A DNA stretch of 64,000 nt from assembly GCF_039978735.1 (NCBI RefSeq), contig NZ_JBDWAS010000002.1, positions 1 to 64,000 of the forward strand. Reading direction: 5' to 3'. The notes below the pieces were generated by a model. The model was not told the origin of the DNA. It searched no databases and saw only the letters and a program-made list of their open reading frames with translations. Positions within the stretch are counted from its first letter, which is position 1; each line of letters begins with the position of its first letter. This document shows positions 17,069 through 25,457 of this stretch, in pieces. The DNA is from Maricaulis sp039978735. Its GTDB lineage: Bacteria; Pseudomonadota; Alphaproteobacteria; Caulobacterales; Maricaulaceae. The position numbers and the translations under genes were made by a program.

Positions 17069-17950
17069 TCAGGCCCTGGCGGCTGCTGCGGGTTTGAGGG
17101 CGCGATGGATCAGCCAGATACCGGCGGCAATCATCGGCAGCGAGAGCAGCATGCCCATGGTGACATAGCCGCGCAGGGCTTCGGGCATGTGGGCATCCGG
17201 CTCGCGCACGGTTTCCAGCAGGGCCCGGAACAGGCCGTAGCTCAACAGGAAGAGGCCGGCATTGAGACCCGGCTTCTCCAGCGAGCGGAATTTCCAGGTC
17301 GCGATATTGACGATGGCGAACAGGGCCAGGCCTTCCAGCGCCGCCTCGTAAAGCTGGCTGGGATGGCGCGGCGTGCACAAGGGGTCGGTGGCAAAGCGCA
17401 GGCCCCAGGGCAGATCGGTCGGCCGGCCCCACAGCTCGCCATTGATGAAGTTTGCCAGCCGGCCGAAGAACAGACCGATCGGCGTCACCACCGCGGCCGC
17501 ATCGGCGATGCGCATCAGGTCCAGCTTCTCCCGGCGGGCAAAGATGAAGAGCGCCAGCGAGACGCCGATCAGCCCGCCATGGAAGGCCATGCCACCATCG
17601 GTAATGCCCAGCACGATGTCCTGCGGGCGTTCCCAGATCATGTCGGGCATGTAGAAGATGACATAGCCCAGCCGTCCGCCGACGATGACGCCCAGCGTGG
17701 CCCAGATCAGAAGATCGTCCACCTGGGTTTCCGTGAAGGGCGCCTTCGGCTTCTTCGTGCCGGCCGGATGCCAGATCTGCGGCCGACGGGCGAGGGCGAT
17801 CATGTAGCGCCAGCCGATCAGCAGGCCGGCGATATAGGCCAGGGCGTACCAGCGCAGGTCGAAGCGCAATTCCATGCCGAACAGGTCGAACGGGCCGATC
17901 GTGAACAGGATGGGGTCGATCAGGTCGAAGCTGGGCGGACAGAATTCCAT
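17069..17950 (-). CDS. lgt: Prolipoprotein diacylglyceryl transferase
   Basis: A 293-residue inner-membrane enzyme with about seven helices. It transfers diacylglyceryl from phosphatidylglycerol to the lipobox cysteine. The key motifs are RWYALAYIAGLLIGW near the N-terminus, FHGGLIGV, the Lgt signature FFGRLANFINGELWGR (the usual RLGNF has Ala for Gly), and RHPSQLYEA. ATG 17950 (MEFCPPSF) is preferred because the 26 codons upstream are polar and unlike the family. PgsA, which supplies the pathway for its lipid donor, is encoded at about 22.5 kb. Confidence 0.95.
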   Translation of the reverse strand: MEFCPPSFDLIDPILFTIGPFDLFGMELRFDLRWYALAYIAGLLIGWRYMIALARRPQIWHPAGTKKPKAPFTETQVDDLLIWATLGVIVGGRLGYVIFYMPDMIWERPQDIVLGITDGGMAFHGGLIGVSLALFIFARREKLDLMRIADAAAVVTPIGLFFGRLANFINGELWGRPTDLPWGLRFATDPLCTPRHPSQLYEAALEGLALFAIVNIATWKFRSLEKPGLNAGLFLLSYGLFRALLETVREPDAHMPEALRGYVTMGMLLSLPMIAAGIWLIHRALKPAAAARA

Positions 17951-18064
17951 GAATGACTCAGCGGGTTGCGGGTGGCACATGCAGATGTGACGGATCGGCG
18001 CGTTGCGCTTTTCCGCCATGGGCCGCATATAGGTGGCCGTTCGTCACTCTAATGGCTTTCTTTG

Positions 18065-18373
18065 ATGCAAACGCGCAACCCGCTTCTGAATGATTTTGCC
18101 GATCTGATGACCGACGCCTTTGGCGCCGCACAGGCGATGGGCGAGGAGGCTCGTGCTGTTTTCCGGGCACGCGCGGATCGGATGATTGCCGACATGGATC
18201 TGGTGAGCCGCGAGGAATTCGACGCCGTGAAGGCGGCGCTCGACGATTCGCGGGCCGAGATCGACGCGCTGAAAGCCCGTATCGAGGCGCTGGAAACGCC
18301 AGCCAAGCCGAAAACGGCGAGCCGCGCGAAGAAGCCGGCCGCGAAGGCCCGCGCGCCGAAATCCACGAACTGA
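18065..18373 (+). CDS. ubiK: Ubiquinone biosynthesis accessory factor UbiK (BMFP domain)
   Basis: 102 residues. The helix-rich N-terminal part (NPLLNDFADLMTDAFGAAQ) is followed by a coiled coil (REEFDAVKAALDDSRAEIDALKARIEALE) and a basic Lys/Ala tail (residues 75-102). This is the BMFP/YqiC architecture. UbiK assists the UbiJ/COQ9-linked steps of aerobic ubiquinone synthesis and binds lipid. It is divergent from lgt, with about 115 bases of shared promoter region, and heads a UbiK-YbjN-ProC block common in Caulobacter relatives. Confidence 0.9.
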   Translation: MQTRNPLLNDFADLMTDAFGAAQAMGEEARAVFRARADRMIADMDLVSREEFDAVKAALDDSRAEIDALKARIEALETPAKPKTASRAKKPAAKARAPKSTN

Positions 18374-18374
18374 C

Positions 18375-18396
18375 GCGGCCGCACACGCCGCTTTTT
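18375..18396 (+). terminator. Short stem plus T-run after ubiK
   Basis: GCGGC (18375-18379) and GCCGC (18387-18391) form a 5-bp stem with a 7-base loop, followed directly by TTTTT (18392-18396). It is only 2 bases after the ubiK stop, so it is a weak intrinsic terminator. The short stem limits confidence. Confidence 0.5.
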
Positions 18397-18470
18397 ATTG
18401 CGCCTGACGCAGCGCGGTCATACCGTCCATGCACGGTGTGACTCGCAGCGCAGACGAAGGAACGTACTCC

Positions 18471-18974
18471 ATGGACCTCCTGTCAGATGAATTCGCACCC
18501 TCTGTCACCGACCCGCTCGACGCGGTCGAACAGGCGGTTATTGCCGAGCAGTATCCTTACGATCGCGACGAGATGGGCGAGCTGCACCTGACGGCTTCCG
18601 GCGCTTGGCGCGATCACCAGATCTGGTTCGCCTGGCGTGAAGAGCTTGAAGCACTCCACATCTGTTCCAGCCTCGACCTGAAAGTGCCGTCCAACAAGCT
18701 GCGCGATGTCTGCGAACTGGTGGCGCGCCTGAACGAGAAACTGTGGCTGGGCCATTTCGACGTCTGGTTCGAGGACGGCTCGATCGTCTATCGCCACGCC
18801 CTGTCCCTGCCCAATGGCGAGACCGTGTCGCCGGCCCAGGCGGCCGCCATGATTTCGGCTGCACGCGAGGCAGGCGAGCGCTTCTATCCGGCCTTCCACT
18901 TCCTCGTCTGGGGCGGAAAGAATGTCGAGGAGGCGGCCGCGGCCGCCATGTTCGAGACGGCAGGTGAGGCCTGA
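18471..18974 (+). CDS. YbjN domain-containing protein
   Basis: A 167-residue YbjN-family protein (PF10722). It has DPLDAVEQAVIAEQYPYDRD at the start, LHLTASGAWRDHQIWFAWREE, then LHICSSLDLKVP and LNEKLWLGHFDVW. YbjN proteins adopt a type III secretion chaperone-like fold. In Caulobacter and E. coli they are linked to motility, stress and cell-surface phenotypes without a defined mechanism. Start 18471 has a GAAGGA box 9 bases upstream. It is followed 8 bases later by proC. Confidence 0.9.
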   Translation: MDLLSDEFAPSVTDPLDAVEQAVIAEQYPYDRDEMGELHLTASGAWRDHQIWFAWREELEALHICSSLDLKVPSNKLRDVCELVARLNEKLWLGHFDVWFEDGSIVYRHALSLPNGETVSPAQAAAMISAAREAGERFYPAFHFLVWGGKNVEEAAAAAMFETAGEA

Positions 18975-18982
18975 GGCGCACC

Positions 18983-19840
18983 ATGTCGAAGATTGAAAAG
19001 ATTGCCCTCATCGGCGGGGGTCATATGGGCGGGGCTCTCGCCGCCGCCTGGCTGCGCGGTGGCAAGCGCGCCAAGGTCGCAGCCGAAAACCTCATCGTGG
19101 TCGACCCGTCGCCGGGCGAAACCATCCAGGCACTCGCCGAGAAGCACGACTTCATGATCAGCGAAGCGCTGAGCCTCGAGCAGGCCGAGCGGGCCGATCT
19201 CGTCGTCCTGGCCATCAAGGTGCAGGCCGCCGACACTGTCGCCGCCCATCTCAACCAGGTCATGCGCGACGAGACAGCTTTGCTGTCTACGATCGCCGGC
19301 GTATCGCTGAACCGCCTGGCGCTGGCCTTCGGCGACCGGCCGATCATGCGCGCCATTCCCAATACCGCCTCGGAGATCGGGGCCGGGGTGACGGTGTGCG
19401 TGGCCAATGAGGCCGGCGATGCGCTGGAAGCGGAAATCACGCGCCTGCTCAAGGGCGCGGGCAGTGTGGAATGGGTGCATGACGAACGCCTGATCGGTGC
19501 CGTCGGTGCCGTGTCCGGGGCCGGTCCGGCCTATGTCTTCCTGCTCGCCGAAGCGCTCGCGGGCGCCGGCGTGGCCGAAGGCCTGCCGCGCGATCTGGCC
19601 GAGCGCCTGGCGCGCGAAACGATCGTGGGCGCCGGGGCGCTGCTTGCCTCGTCGAAAAAGTCGCCGCAGGAATTGCGCCGGGCCGTCACGCCGGTCGGGG
19701 GCACAACCCAGGCTGCGCTCGATGTCCTGATGGGCGGCGGCGGCGGTCTGCCCGAGCTGGTCCGCCAGGCCGTTGCCGCGGCCGAGCGCCGCTCCCGCCA
19801 GCTCGCCGCCAATAGCGGCAATGGCGGCCGCGAGCGCTAG
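18983..19840 (+). CDS. proC: Pyrroline-5-carboxylate reductase
   Basis: A 285-residue NAD(P)-dependent reductase making proline from pyrroline-5-carboxylate. It has the Rossmann motif ALIGGGHMGGALA (about 8-20), VLAIKVQ, then MRAIPNTASEIGAGVT. The dimerisation/active-site segment is GAVGAVSGAGPAYVFLLAEAL, with RRAVTPVGGTTQAALDV near the C-terminus. The order with YbjN and UbiK upstream is seen in related genomes. It ends convergent to the sensor kinase gene. Confidence 0.96.
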   Translation: MSKIEKIALIGGGHMGGALAAAWLRGGKRAKVAAENLIVVDPSPGETIQALAEKHDFMISEALSLEQAERADLVVLAIKVQAADTVAAHLNQVMRDETALLSTIAGVSLNRLALAFGDRPIMRAIPNTASEIGAGVTVCVANEAGDALEAEITRLLKGAGSVEWVHDERLIGAVGAVSGAGPAYVFLLAEALAGAGVAEGLPRDLAERLARETIVGAGALLASSKKSPQELRRAVTPVGGTTQAALDVLMGGGGGLPELVRQAVAAAERRSRQLAANSGNGGRER

Positions 19841-19864
19841 GGCGTCTCAACCGGTCGGAACAGG

Positions 19865-21181
19865 TTAGCCCGGCAGGCTGATCACCGCTTTCAAACCGCC
19901 CAGCTCGCTTTCGCCCAGGCGTATGTCGCCGCCGTGATTGCGGGCGACGTCGCGGGCGATGGCGAGGCCGAGGCCGACGCCCTTGCGATTCTGGTTGCGG
20001 CTCTCATCCAGCCGGTTGAAGGGTTTGAGCGCCTCTTCATACTGGTCCGGCGGAATGCCCGGGCCGTCATCCTCGACCACGATCTCGACCCGTGAACCGG
20101 CACGGCGCACGGTGACGCGCGCCTTCTTGCCGAAGGCGAGGGCGTTGGAGATCAGATTGGCGAGCGAGCGTTTCACGGTGCCGGCCCGGATATCGCTTTC
20201 GATGACGCCATCGGCGAGAAACTCGATATCTCCGCCCTGGCGCACGGCGGCGTCCACTGTCTCGCGGGCCAATTCCACCAGATCGCTGCGAGCCGTCTCC
20301 TCGCTTGCCTGGCCGCGGGCGAAGTCGAGATACTCGTCCAGCATCTCCTCCATCTCCGCGATGTCCTTCTTGGCGTCTTCACGCTCGGGGCTTGCCGGCA
20401 TAAGGGCCAGTTGCAGTTTCAGCCGGGTCAGCGGTGTGCGCAGGTCATGGCTGACCCCCGCCAGCAGCGCGGTGCGCTGTTCGAGGTGGCGGCGGATACG
20501 GGCGCGCATTTCCAGGAAGGCATGGGCGGCCTGACGGACCTCGGTCGCGCCGGCCGGGCGGAAATGATCGACATCCTGACCGCGGCCGAATTGTTCCGCC
20601 GCGTCGGCGAGCCGGCGGATCGGTTTGACCTGGTTGCGGATGAAGACGATCGAGACGGCTGTCAGCAGCGTCGTCGCGCCGATGATCCACAACAGGAAGA
20701 TATGGCCCGTTGTGGCAAATACGCGTTCGCGCAGGGCGATATAGCGCAAAACGCCGCCCTCCACCTCGACCCGCACATCGACATAGCTGGGATAGCGCGT
20801 GGTATCGAACCAGAAATCATTGTCGATCTGTGCCGAGAGGGCGCTGCGCAGGGTGCGGTCCAGCGTGCGGAAGAAGGAAGAGCGCCGCGAGGTGGGCAGG
20901 GTCTCGCCGGGGCGGAAATCGACCGAAAGCCGCATCGTTTCATAGGCCATCTCGGCATGGCGCTCGAAGGCGGCGGGCGTTTCCTGGTCGGACTCGTAAA
21001 GCGCCGTCATCATGGCGATATCGCCGGCTACGCCCTCGGACAGGCGGCTGGTCACCGTCTCCCAGTGCTCCTCGAAGAAGGACCACGCCACGGCGACCTG
21101 CATCAGCGCCACCGGGAGGACGATGATCAGCAGGGTGCGGGCAAACAGCCCCTTGGGCAGATAACGGCGCATCAGGCCCAT
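19865..21181 (-). CDS. EnvZ-like sensor histidine kinase
   Basis: 438 residues in EnvZ order. TM1 spans about 14-35, a periplasmic domain about 36-158, TM2 about 159-181, HAMP about 182-235 (KPIRRLADAAEQFGRG). The HisKA box GVSHDLRTPLTRLK has the phospho-His at about 245. HATPase N-box (LANLISNALAFG), G1 (EDDGPGIP) and G2 (GVGLGLAIA) follow. It should phosphorylate the OmpR-like regulator encoded upstream at 21426-22127. Start 21181 is the first ATG that gives the normal short cytoplasmic lead. A palindromic element separates the two genes, unlike the usual tight ompR-envZ overlap. Confidence 0.93.
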   Translation of the reverse strand: MGLMRRYLPKGLFARTLLIIVLPVALMQVAVAWSFFEEHWETVTSRLSEGVAGDIAMMTALYESDQETPAAFERHAEMAYETMRLSVDFRPGETLPTSRRSSFFRTLDRTLRSALSAQIDNDFWFDTTRYPSYVDVRVEVEGGVLRYIALRERVFATTGHIFLLWIIGATTLLTAVSIVFIRNQVKPIRRLADAAEQFGRGQDVDHFRPAGATEVRQAAHAFLEMRARIRRHLEQRTALLAGVSHDLRTPLTRLKLQLALMPASPEREDAKKDIAEMEEMLDEYLDFARGQASEETARSDLVELARETVDAAVRQGGDIEFLADGVIESDIRAGTVKRSLANLISNALAFGKKARVTVRRAGSRVEIVVEDDGPGIPPDQYEEALKPFNRLDESRNQNRKGVGLGLAIARDVARNHGGDIRLGESELGGLKAVISLPG

Positions 21182-21218
21182 GGCGGTATGCCTCTCTGCG
21201 CCGTGGCCCAACACACTG

Positions 21219-21381
21219 TCATCCCGGCCGGATAGCCCGCGACGGCGGGCTGCAGGGCCGGGACCCATACGCGCCGCTGTTGGACGGAAGCAGGCTCGGC
21301 ATTGCAGATGGCTGAACGCGCACCGGGATTATGGGTCCCGGACTTGCGCCCCGCCTGCGCGGGGCATCCATCCGGGATGAC
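21219..21381. repeat. 163-bp MITE/REP-like palindromic element between regulator and kinase genes
   Basis: The ends are near-perfect inverted copies: GTCATCCCGGCCGGAT at 21219-21234 and ATCCATCCGGGATGAC at 21366-21381 (14 of 16 pair). Inside, GGGACCCAT (about 21259) pairs with ATGGGTCCC (about 21332), and two GC-rich hairpins (GCCCGCGACGGCGGGC and GCCCCGCCTGCGCGGGGC) lie near the ends. The TCATCCCG/CGGGATGA ends are typical of dispersed elements in alphaproteobacteria. Confidence 0.8.
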
Positions 21382-21425
21382 AAGCCGTGGCGATATGTAA
21401 GGAAGGGCGCGCTTCTCCACGAGGC

Positions 21426-22127
21426 TCAGTCCTCGAAGATCGGATCGGCCACGAGGCGATAGCCTTCGCCGCGGACGGTCTGCAGGTGGAGCGGTTCCTT
21501 GGGGTCGGCCTCGATCTTGCGCCGTAGCCGTGTCACTTGGACGTCGACGGCGCGTTCGCCGCCGCCCGTGCGCTCGGACAGGGACAGCCGCGAGACGGTC
21601 TGTCCGGCGGACGCGGCCAGTGCCGCCAACAGGGCCGCTTCGCCGCCGGTCAGCCGGACCGGTTCGCCGCGCCGGCTCAGGCTTTCCCGGCCGATATCGA
21701 AGTGCCAGTCGCCGAAAGCGACCTGCCGGATCGCCGCCGTTACCGGCCGGGCCCGCCGCAGGATGGCATTGATCCGCAATACCAGTTCTTCCGGCTCGAA
21801 AGGTTTGGCGAGATAATCGTCCGCGCCCAGCGAGAGACCCTTGATACGATCCTCGGCCTCGCCGCGCGCGGTGAGCAGCAGAATGGGCGTATCGCCCCGC
21901 TGGCGCACGGCTTCGGTCATCTCGAACCCGTTCATGCCCGGCATCATCACATCCAGCACCAGCAAGTCGAAGGCGAGAGAGTTCAGCGTCGACAGGGCCT
22001 TGGCGGCATTCGGCGCCGTGGAGACGCGGAAGCCGCGTTCCTGGAGGTAGCGCTTGAGAAGGGTCCTGATCCGGTCGTCATCGTCGACGACGAGAATATG
22101 GGCATCACCACCGGCCAGCTCTGCCAT
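21426..22127 (-). CDS. OmpR-family response regulator
   Basis: 233 residues: an N-terminal receiver with acidic cluster VVDDDDR, phospho-Asp about 59 in LLVLDVMMPG, switch Thr in LLLTARGE, and the Lys in DDYLAKPFEP. It is followed by a C-terminal winged helix (ERTGGGERAVDVQVTRLRRKIE). It is the upstream partner of the EnvZ-like kinase, 244 bases apart across a palindromic element. It probably controls envelope or osmotic genes, but its targets are not visible. Confidence 0.94.
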   Translation of the reverse strand: MAELAGGDAHILVVDDDDRIRTLLKRYLQERGFRVSTAPNAAKALSTLNSLAFDLLVLDVMMPGMNGFEMTEAVRQRGDTPILLLTARGEAEDRIKGLSLGADDYLAKPFEPEELVLRINAILRRARPVTAAIRQVAFGDWHFDIGRESLSRRGEPVRLTGGEAALLAALAASAGQTVSRLSLSERTGGGERAVDVQVTRLRRKIEADPKEPLHLQTVRGEGYRLVADPIFED

Positions 22128-22184
22128 GCCGTCTCCTGATCTGTGTCCTGTCCAGAATGGCCTGTGCCGCCGCGCGGCTCAAGT

Positions 22185-22796
22185 TCAGGCCTGCGGCTTG
22201 CGGCGCAGATAGCCCAGCCCGGTCGCCAGGCTCATGGCGGCGGTCAGCCAGACGGCAATGATCCAGCCTTCCACCACCCACAGCACGGTATGGATGCCGG
22301 CGATGGCGGCAATGAGGGGAAAGGCCGTCACGACCATGGCGATGGCGGTCTTCAGCTTGGCCGAAGCGGAAACGGGCAAGGCCGGTTCCGGCCCGCCGCG
22401 GGCCACCATCCGTGTGAGCGTGATGACGGCGTCGCGCAGCACGATGGCGGCGACCGGCACGGCCAGCGTCACAGGGCTGCCCAGGATCATCGTGTAGACC
22501 AGCAGATAGGCATCGACGAGCAGTTTGTCGGCGATCGGGTCGAGCACCGAGCCCAGGCGGGATTCGGCCGACAGGCGCCGGGCGAGCCAGCCATCCAGCC
22601 AGTCGCTGATGGCCGCAACAATAAAGGCGGCGATGGCAAAGGCGCCGAGTGTCCGCGCGGCGACCGAGGCATCGCCCAGCCAGAGCGGGACATTGTAGTC
22701 GACCGACCAGAAATAGGATTGCCACAGGGCCCAGGCGCCGCCGATGGCCAGCACGATGCGCAAGACGGTGATGATGTTCGGCAGGGCTTTCAGCAC
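22185..22796 (-). CDS. pgsA: CDP-diacylglycerol-glycerol-3-phosphate 3-phosphatidyltransferase
   Basis: A 203-residue membrane enzyme of the CDP-alcohol phosphatidyltransferase family. The full motif D-G-x2-A-R-x8-G-x3-D-x3-D is present as DGWLARRLSAESRLG then SVLDPIAD (about 67-89), giving the metal and substrate ligands. It makes phosphatidylglycerol phosphate, the committed step to phosphatidylglycerol and cardiolipin. It starts 5 bases after the uvrC stop; the uvrC-pgsA order is conserved in alphaproteobacteria. Confidence 0.94.
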   Translation of the reverse strand: MLKALPNIITVLRIVLAIGGAWALWQSYFWSVDYNVPLWLGDASVAARTLGAFAIAAFIVAAISDWLDGWLARRLSAESRLGSVLDPIADKLLVDAYLLVYTMILGSPVTLAVPVAAIVLRDAVITLTRMVARGGPEPALPVSASAKLKTAIAMVVTAFPLIAAIAGIHTVLWVVEGWIIAVWLTAAMSLATGLGYLRRKPQA

Positions 22797-22801
22797 GCGA
22801 A

Positions 22802-24694
22802 TTACCTCTGGAACCAGTCGTGGATCCTTTTGGCCATGGCTTTCGACACGCCGTCAACCGCTTCAAGGTCGGCCAGGGCTGCATTTCGCACCGCCTTGGC
22901 CGAGCCGAAATGGGCCAGCAGGGCCTTCTTGCGGGACGGTCCGATACCGGGAATATCGTCCAGCGGGTTTTCCGCCATCTGCTTCTTGCGCTTGGCCCGG
23001 TGGCCGCCGATGGCAAAGCGGTGCGCCTCGTCGCGCAGGCGCTGCAGATAGTAGAGCACCGGGTCTTTCTGCGGCAGTTTGAACGGCGCCTTGCCGGGCA
23101 GGTAGAAGGCCTCGCGGCCGGCATCGCGCTCGGGGCCCTTGGCGATGGCGGCGATGGTGATGTCGGTCACGCCCAGCTCTTCGGCGATCTCCATCACGGA
23201 CGACAATTGCCCCTTGCCGCCATCGATCAGGATCAGGTCGGGCACGGGTGCGCCTTCCTCGCGCTCCTTGATCAGGCGCGACAGGCGGCGGCGCAGCATG
23301 GCCTGCATCATCGCGAAATCGTCGTTGGTGGCCGCGTCGTCGCCCTTCATGTTGAAACGGCGATAATGGTTTTTCTCGAAACCCTCCGGTCCCGCCACGA
23401 TCATCGCGCCCAGCGCGTTCGTGCCCTGGATGTGGGAGTTGTCGTAGACCTCGATACGCTGGGGGATGTCCTCCAGCTCGAAGACGCGCTGCACCCCTTT
23501 GAGAAGCTGGGTCTGGGTGGCGCTTTCCGACAGGCGGCGGGCGAGGGCTTCCTTGGCATTGGTGGCGGTGCGTTCAACGAGTTTGCGCTTTTCGCCGCGC
23601 TGGGGTGTGTGCAGCTGAACCTTGCGCTCCGCCTTCAGCGACAGCGCGTCGGACAAGAGCTCCGCCTCCTCGATCTCGTGCGACAGCAGGATCAGGCCCG
23701 GCGCCGGCTTGTCGTCGTAGAATTGCGCCAGGAAGGCAGCCAGCACTTCGGCCGGTTCCGCCTCGCTCTCATGGCGCGGGAAGAAGGACTGATTGCCCCA
23801 GTTCTGGCCGGCGCGGAAGAAGAAGACCTGGACGCAGGACTTGCCGCCATCCTGGGCGATGGCGACGACGTCGGCCTCCTCCACGCCGTCCGGATTGATG
23901 CCCTGGTCGGTCGTCACCGCGGCGATGGCGCGGATCCGGTCGCGCAGGCGCGCGGCGGTCTCGAAATCCATCGCCTCGGCGGCCTCGCTCATGCGCGCCT
24001 GCAAATCCTCGCGCAGCGCGTTGGAGCGGCCGCGCAGGAAATCCGTCGCTTCCTTGACTAGCTCGTCATAGGCCGCCGGCTCGACGAGGTCGACGCACGG
24101 CCCGGCGCAGCGCTTGATCTGGTAGAGCATGCAGGGCCGCGAACGGCCCTCATAGACGCTGTCGCTACAGGTGCGGACCAGGAAGGCTTTCTGCAGCGTG
24201 TTGAGCGTCTGGTTGACCGCGCCGACCGAGGCGAAGGGGCCGAAATAATCGCCCTTGATCTTGCGCGCGCCGCGATGCTTGAGCAATTGCGGCGCCGGAT
24301 GGTCCTTGCGGATCAGGATGTAGGGGAAACTCTTGTCGTCGCGCAGCAGGATGTTGAAACGCGGCTTCAGACGCTTGATGAGGTTGGCTTCGAGCAGCAG
24401 CGCCTCGGTCTCGGTCTGGGTGACCACGAACTCCATGGAGTGCGTCAGCGCGATCATCAGCGCGATGCGGTTGGAATGCCCGCGCCCGGCCGCGTAATTG
24501 CTCACCCGGTTCTTCAGATTGCGCGCCTTGCCGACATAGAGAATCTGCCCGTCCTCGCCGATCATCCGGTACACGCCGGGCTTGGGCGGCAGCCGCTTGA
24601 CGTAGTCGGCGATGACTTTCGGTCCGGCGAGCGATTGCTTCGCCGGTTCGGAAAGGCCATCTATCGGACCGGATTGAGACTTCGAGGTTGCCAT
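22802..24694 (-). CDS. uvrC: Excinuclease ABC subunit C
   Basis: 630 residues, the normal UvrC length. The N-terminal GIY-YIG nuclease (KPGVYRMIGEDGQILYVGKA, about 37-56) makes the 3' incision. The UVR motif lies in the middle (AMDFETAARLRDRIRAI). The C-terminal RNase H-like endonuclease domain (YDNSHIQGTNALGAMIV; LILIDGGKGQL) makes the 5' incision, and a helix-hairpin-helix pair (DDIPGIGPSRKKALLAHFGS) ends it. Start ATG 24694 shares bases with the divergent SDR start ATG 24693, so any uvrC ribosome site must lie inside the SDR coding sequence. Confidence 0.95.
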   Translation of the reverse strand: MATSKSQSGPIDGLSEPAKQSLAGPKVIADYVKRLPPKPGVYRMIGEDGQILYVGKARNLKNRVSNYAAGRGHSNRIALMIALTHSMEFVVTQTETEALLLEANLIKRLKPRFNILLRDDKSFPYILIRKDHPAPQLLKHRGARKIKGDYFGPFASVGAVNQTLNTLQKAFLVRTCSDSVYEGRSRPCMLYQIKRCAGPCVDLVEPAAYDELVKEATDFLRGRSNALREDLQARMSEAAEAMDFETAARLRDRIRAIAAVTTDQGINPDGVEEADVVAIAQDGGKSCVQVFFFRAGQNWGNQSFFPRHESEAEPAEVLAAFLAQFYDDKPAPGLILLSHEIEEAELLSDALSLKAERKVQLHTPQRGEKRKLVERTATNAKEALARRLSESATQTQLLKGVQRVFELEDIPQRIEVYDNSHIQGTNALGAMIVAGPEGFEKNHYRRFNMKGDDAATNDDFAMMQAMLRRRLSRLIKEREEGAPVPDLILIDGGKGQLSSVMEIAEELGVTDITIAAIAKGPERDAGREAFYLPGKAPFKLPQKDPVLYYLQRLRDEAHRFAIGGHRAKRKKQMAENPLDDIPGIGPSRKKALLAHFGSAKAVRNAALADLEAVDGVSKAMAKRIHDWFQR

Positions 24695-25451
24695 GTCCGA
24701 CAAGATCGCCCTCGTGACCGGCGGCGGCAAGCGCCTGGGTGCCAAAATAGCTGCCGCGCTCGGTGCGGATGGCTGGCACGTCGTCGTGCACTACAACACG
24801 TCCGGCACAGAGGCGGAGGCTGTCGCGGCGGCGATCCGCGATGCGGGCGGTTCGGCGGACACGGTCCGGTTCGACATGGACGACACGGCCGGCATCGAAG
24901 GTTTCATGGACGGGGTGGGCCGTGTCGATGCGCTGATCAATTCCGCGTCGATTTTCGAGCCCGACCGTCCGGAAAATGTCACACCTGTGCAACTCGAACG
25001 TACGCTGCGTGTAAACCTTGTGGCACCGGTATTGCTCGCTTCTGCGATGGCAAAGCGACACGTGGACCGCGCGTCGGGCTGCATCATCAACCTGCTCGAC
25101 CAGAAGCTCTTCAACCTCAATCCCGACTTCTTCTCCTACACGCTGGCCAAGCAGGGCCTGCTGGGCGCGACCACCACCATGGCCATGGCCTTCGCGCCGC
25201 GCGTGCGGGTCAACGGTGTGGCGCCGGGGATCACCCTGCCGTCCGGCGGGCAGTCGGCGGAGGAGTTCGCCCGCGCACACCGGATGAACCCGATGCAGGG
25301 CGGGTCCACGCCCGAGGACATCATCCGGGCAGTGCGCTTCATCCTTGCGACCCCGTCGATGACGGGCGAGACGATCATCGTGGATGGCGGCCAGCATCTC
25401 GACGCGCGCGACGGGGATGTGATGTATGCCGCCGGTGTGCCGGAGGAGTAG
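24693..25451 (+). CDS. Pteridine reductase-like SDR (FolM/PTR1 type)
   Basis: 252 residues. The NADP-binding motif is TGGGKRLG (about 9-16), the TGxxxRxG form typical of pteridine reductases. The active site resembles PTR1, in which an Asp replaces the usual SDR Ser: Asp about 136 (LLDQK), Tyr about 149 and Lys about 153 (YTLAK). The 13-residue spacing equals the Asp181-Tyr194 spacing I recall for Leishmania PTR1. It probably reduces dihydromonapterin or dihydrobiopterin-type substrates. folB follows after 6 bases, which supports a pterin role. Confidence 0.88.
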   Translation: MSDKIALVTGGGKRLGAKIAAALGADGWHVVVHYNTSGTEAEAVAAAIRDAGGSADTVRFDMDDTAGIEGFMDGVGRVDALINSASIFEPDRPENVTPVQLERTLRVNLVAPVLLASAMAKRHVDRASGCIINLLDQKLFNLNPDFFSYTLAKQGLLGATTTMAMAFAPRVRVNGVAPGITLPSGGQSAEEFARAHRMNPMQGGSTPEDIIRAVRFILATPSMTGETIIVDGGQHLDARDGDVMYAAGVPEE

Positions 25452-25457
25452 CGCCGC

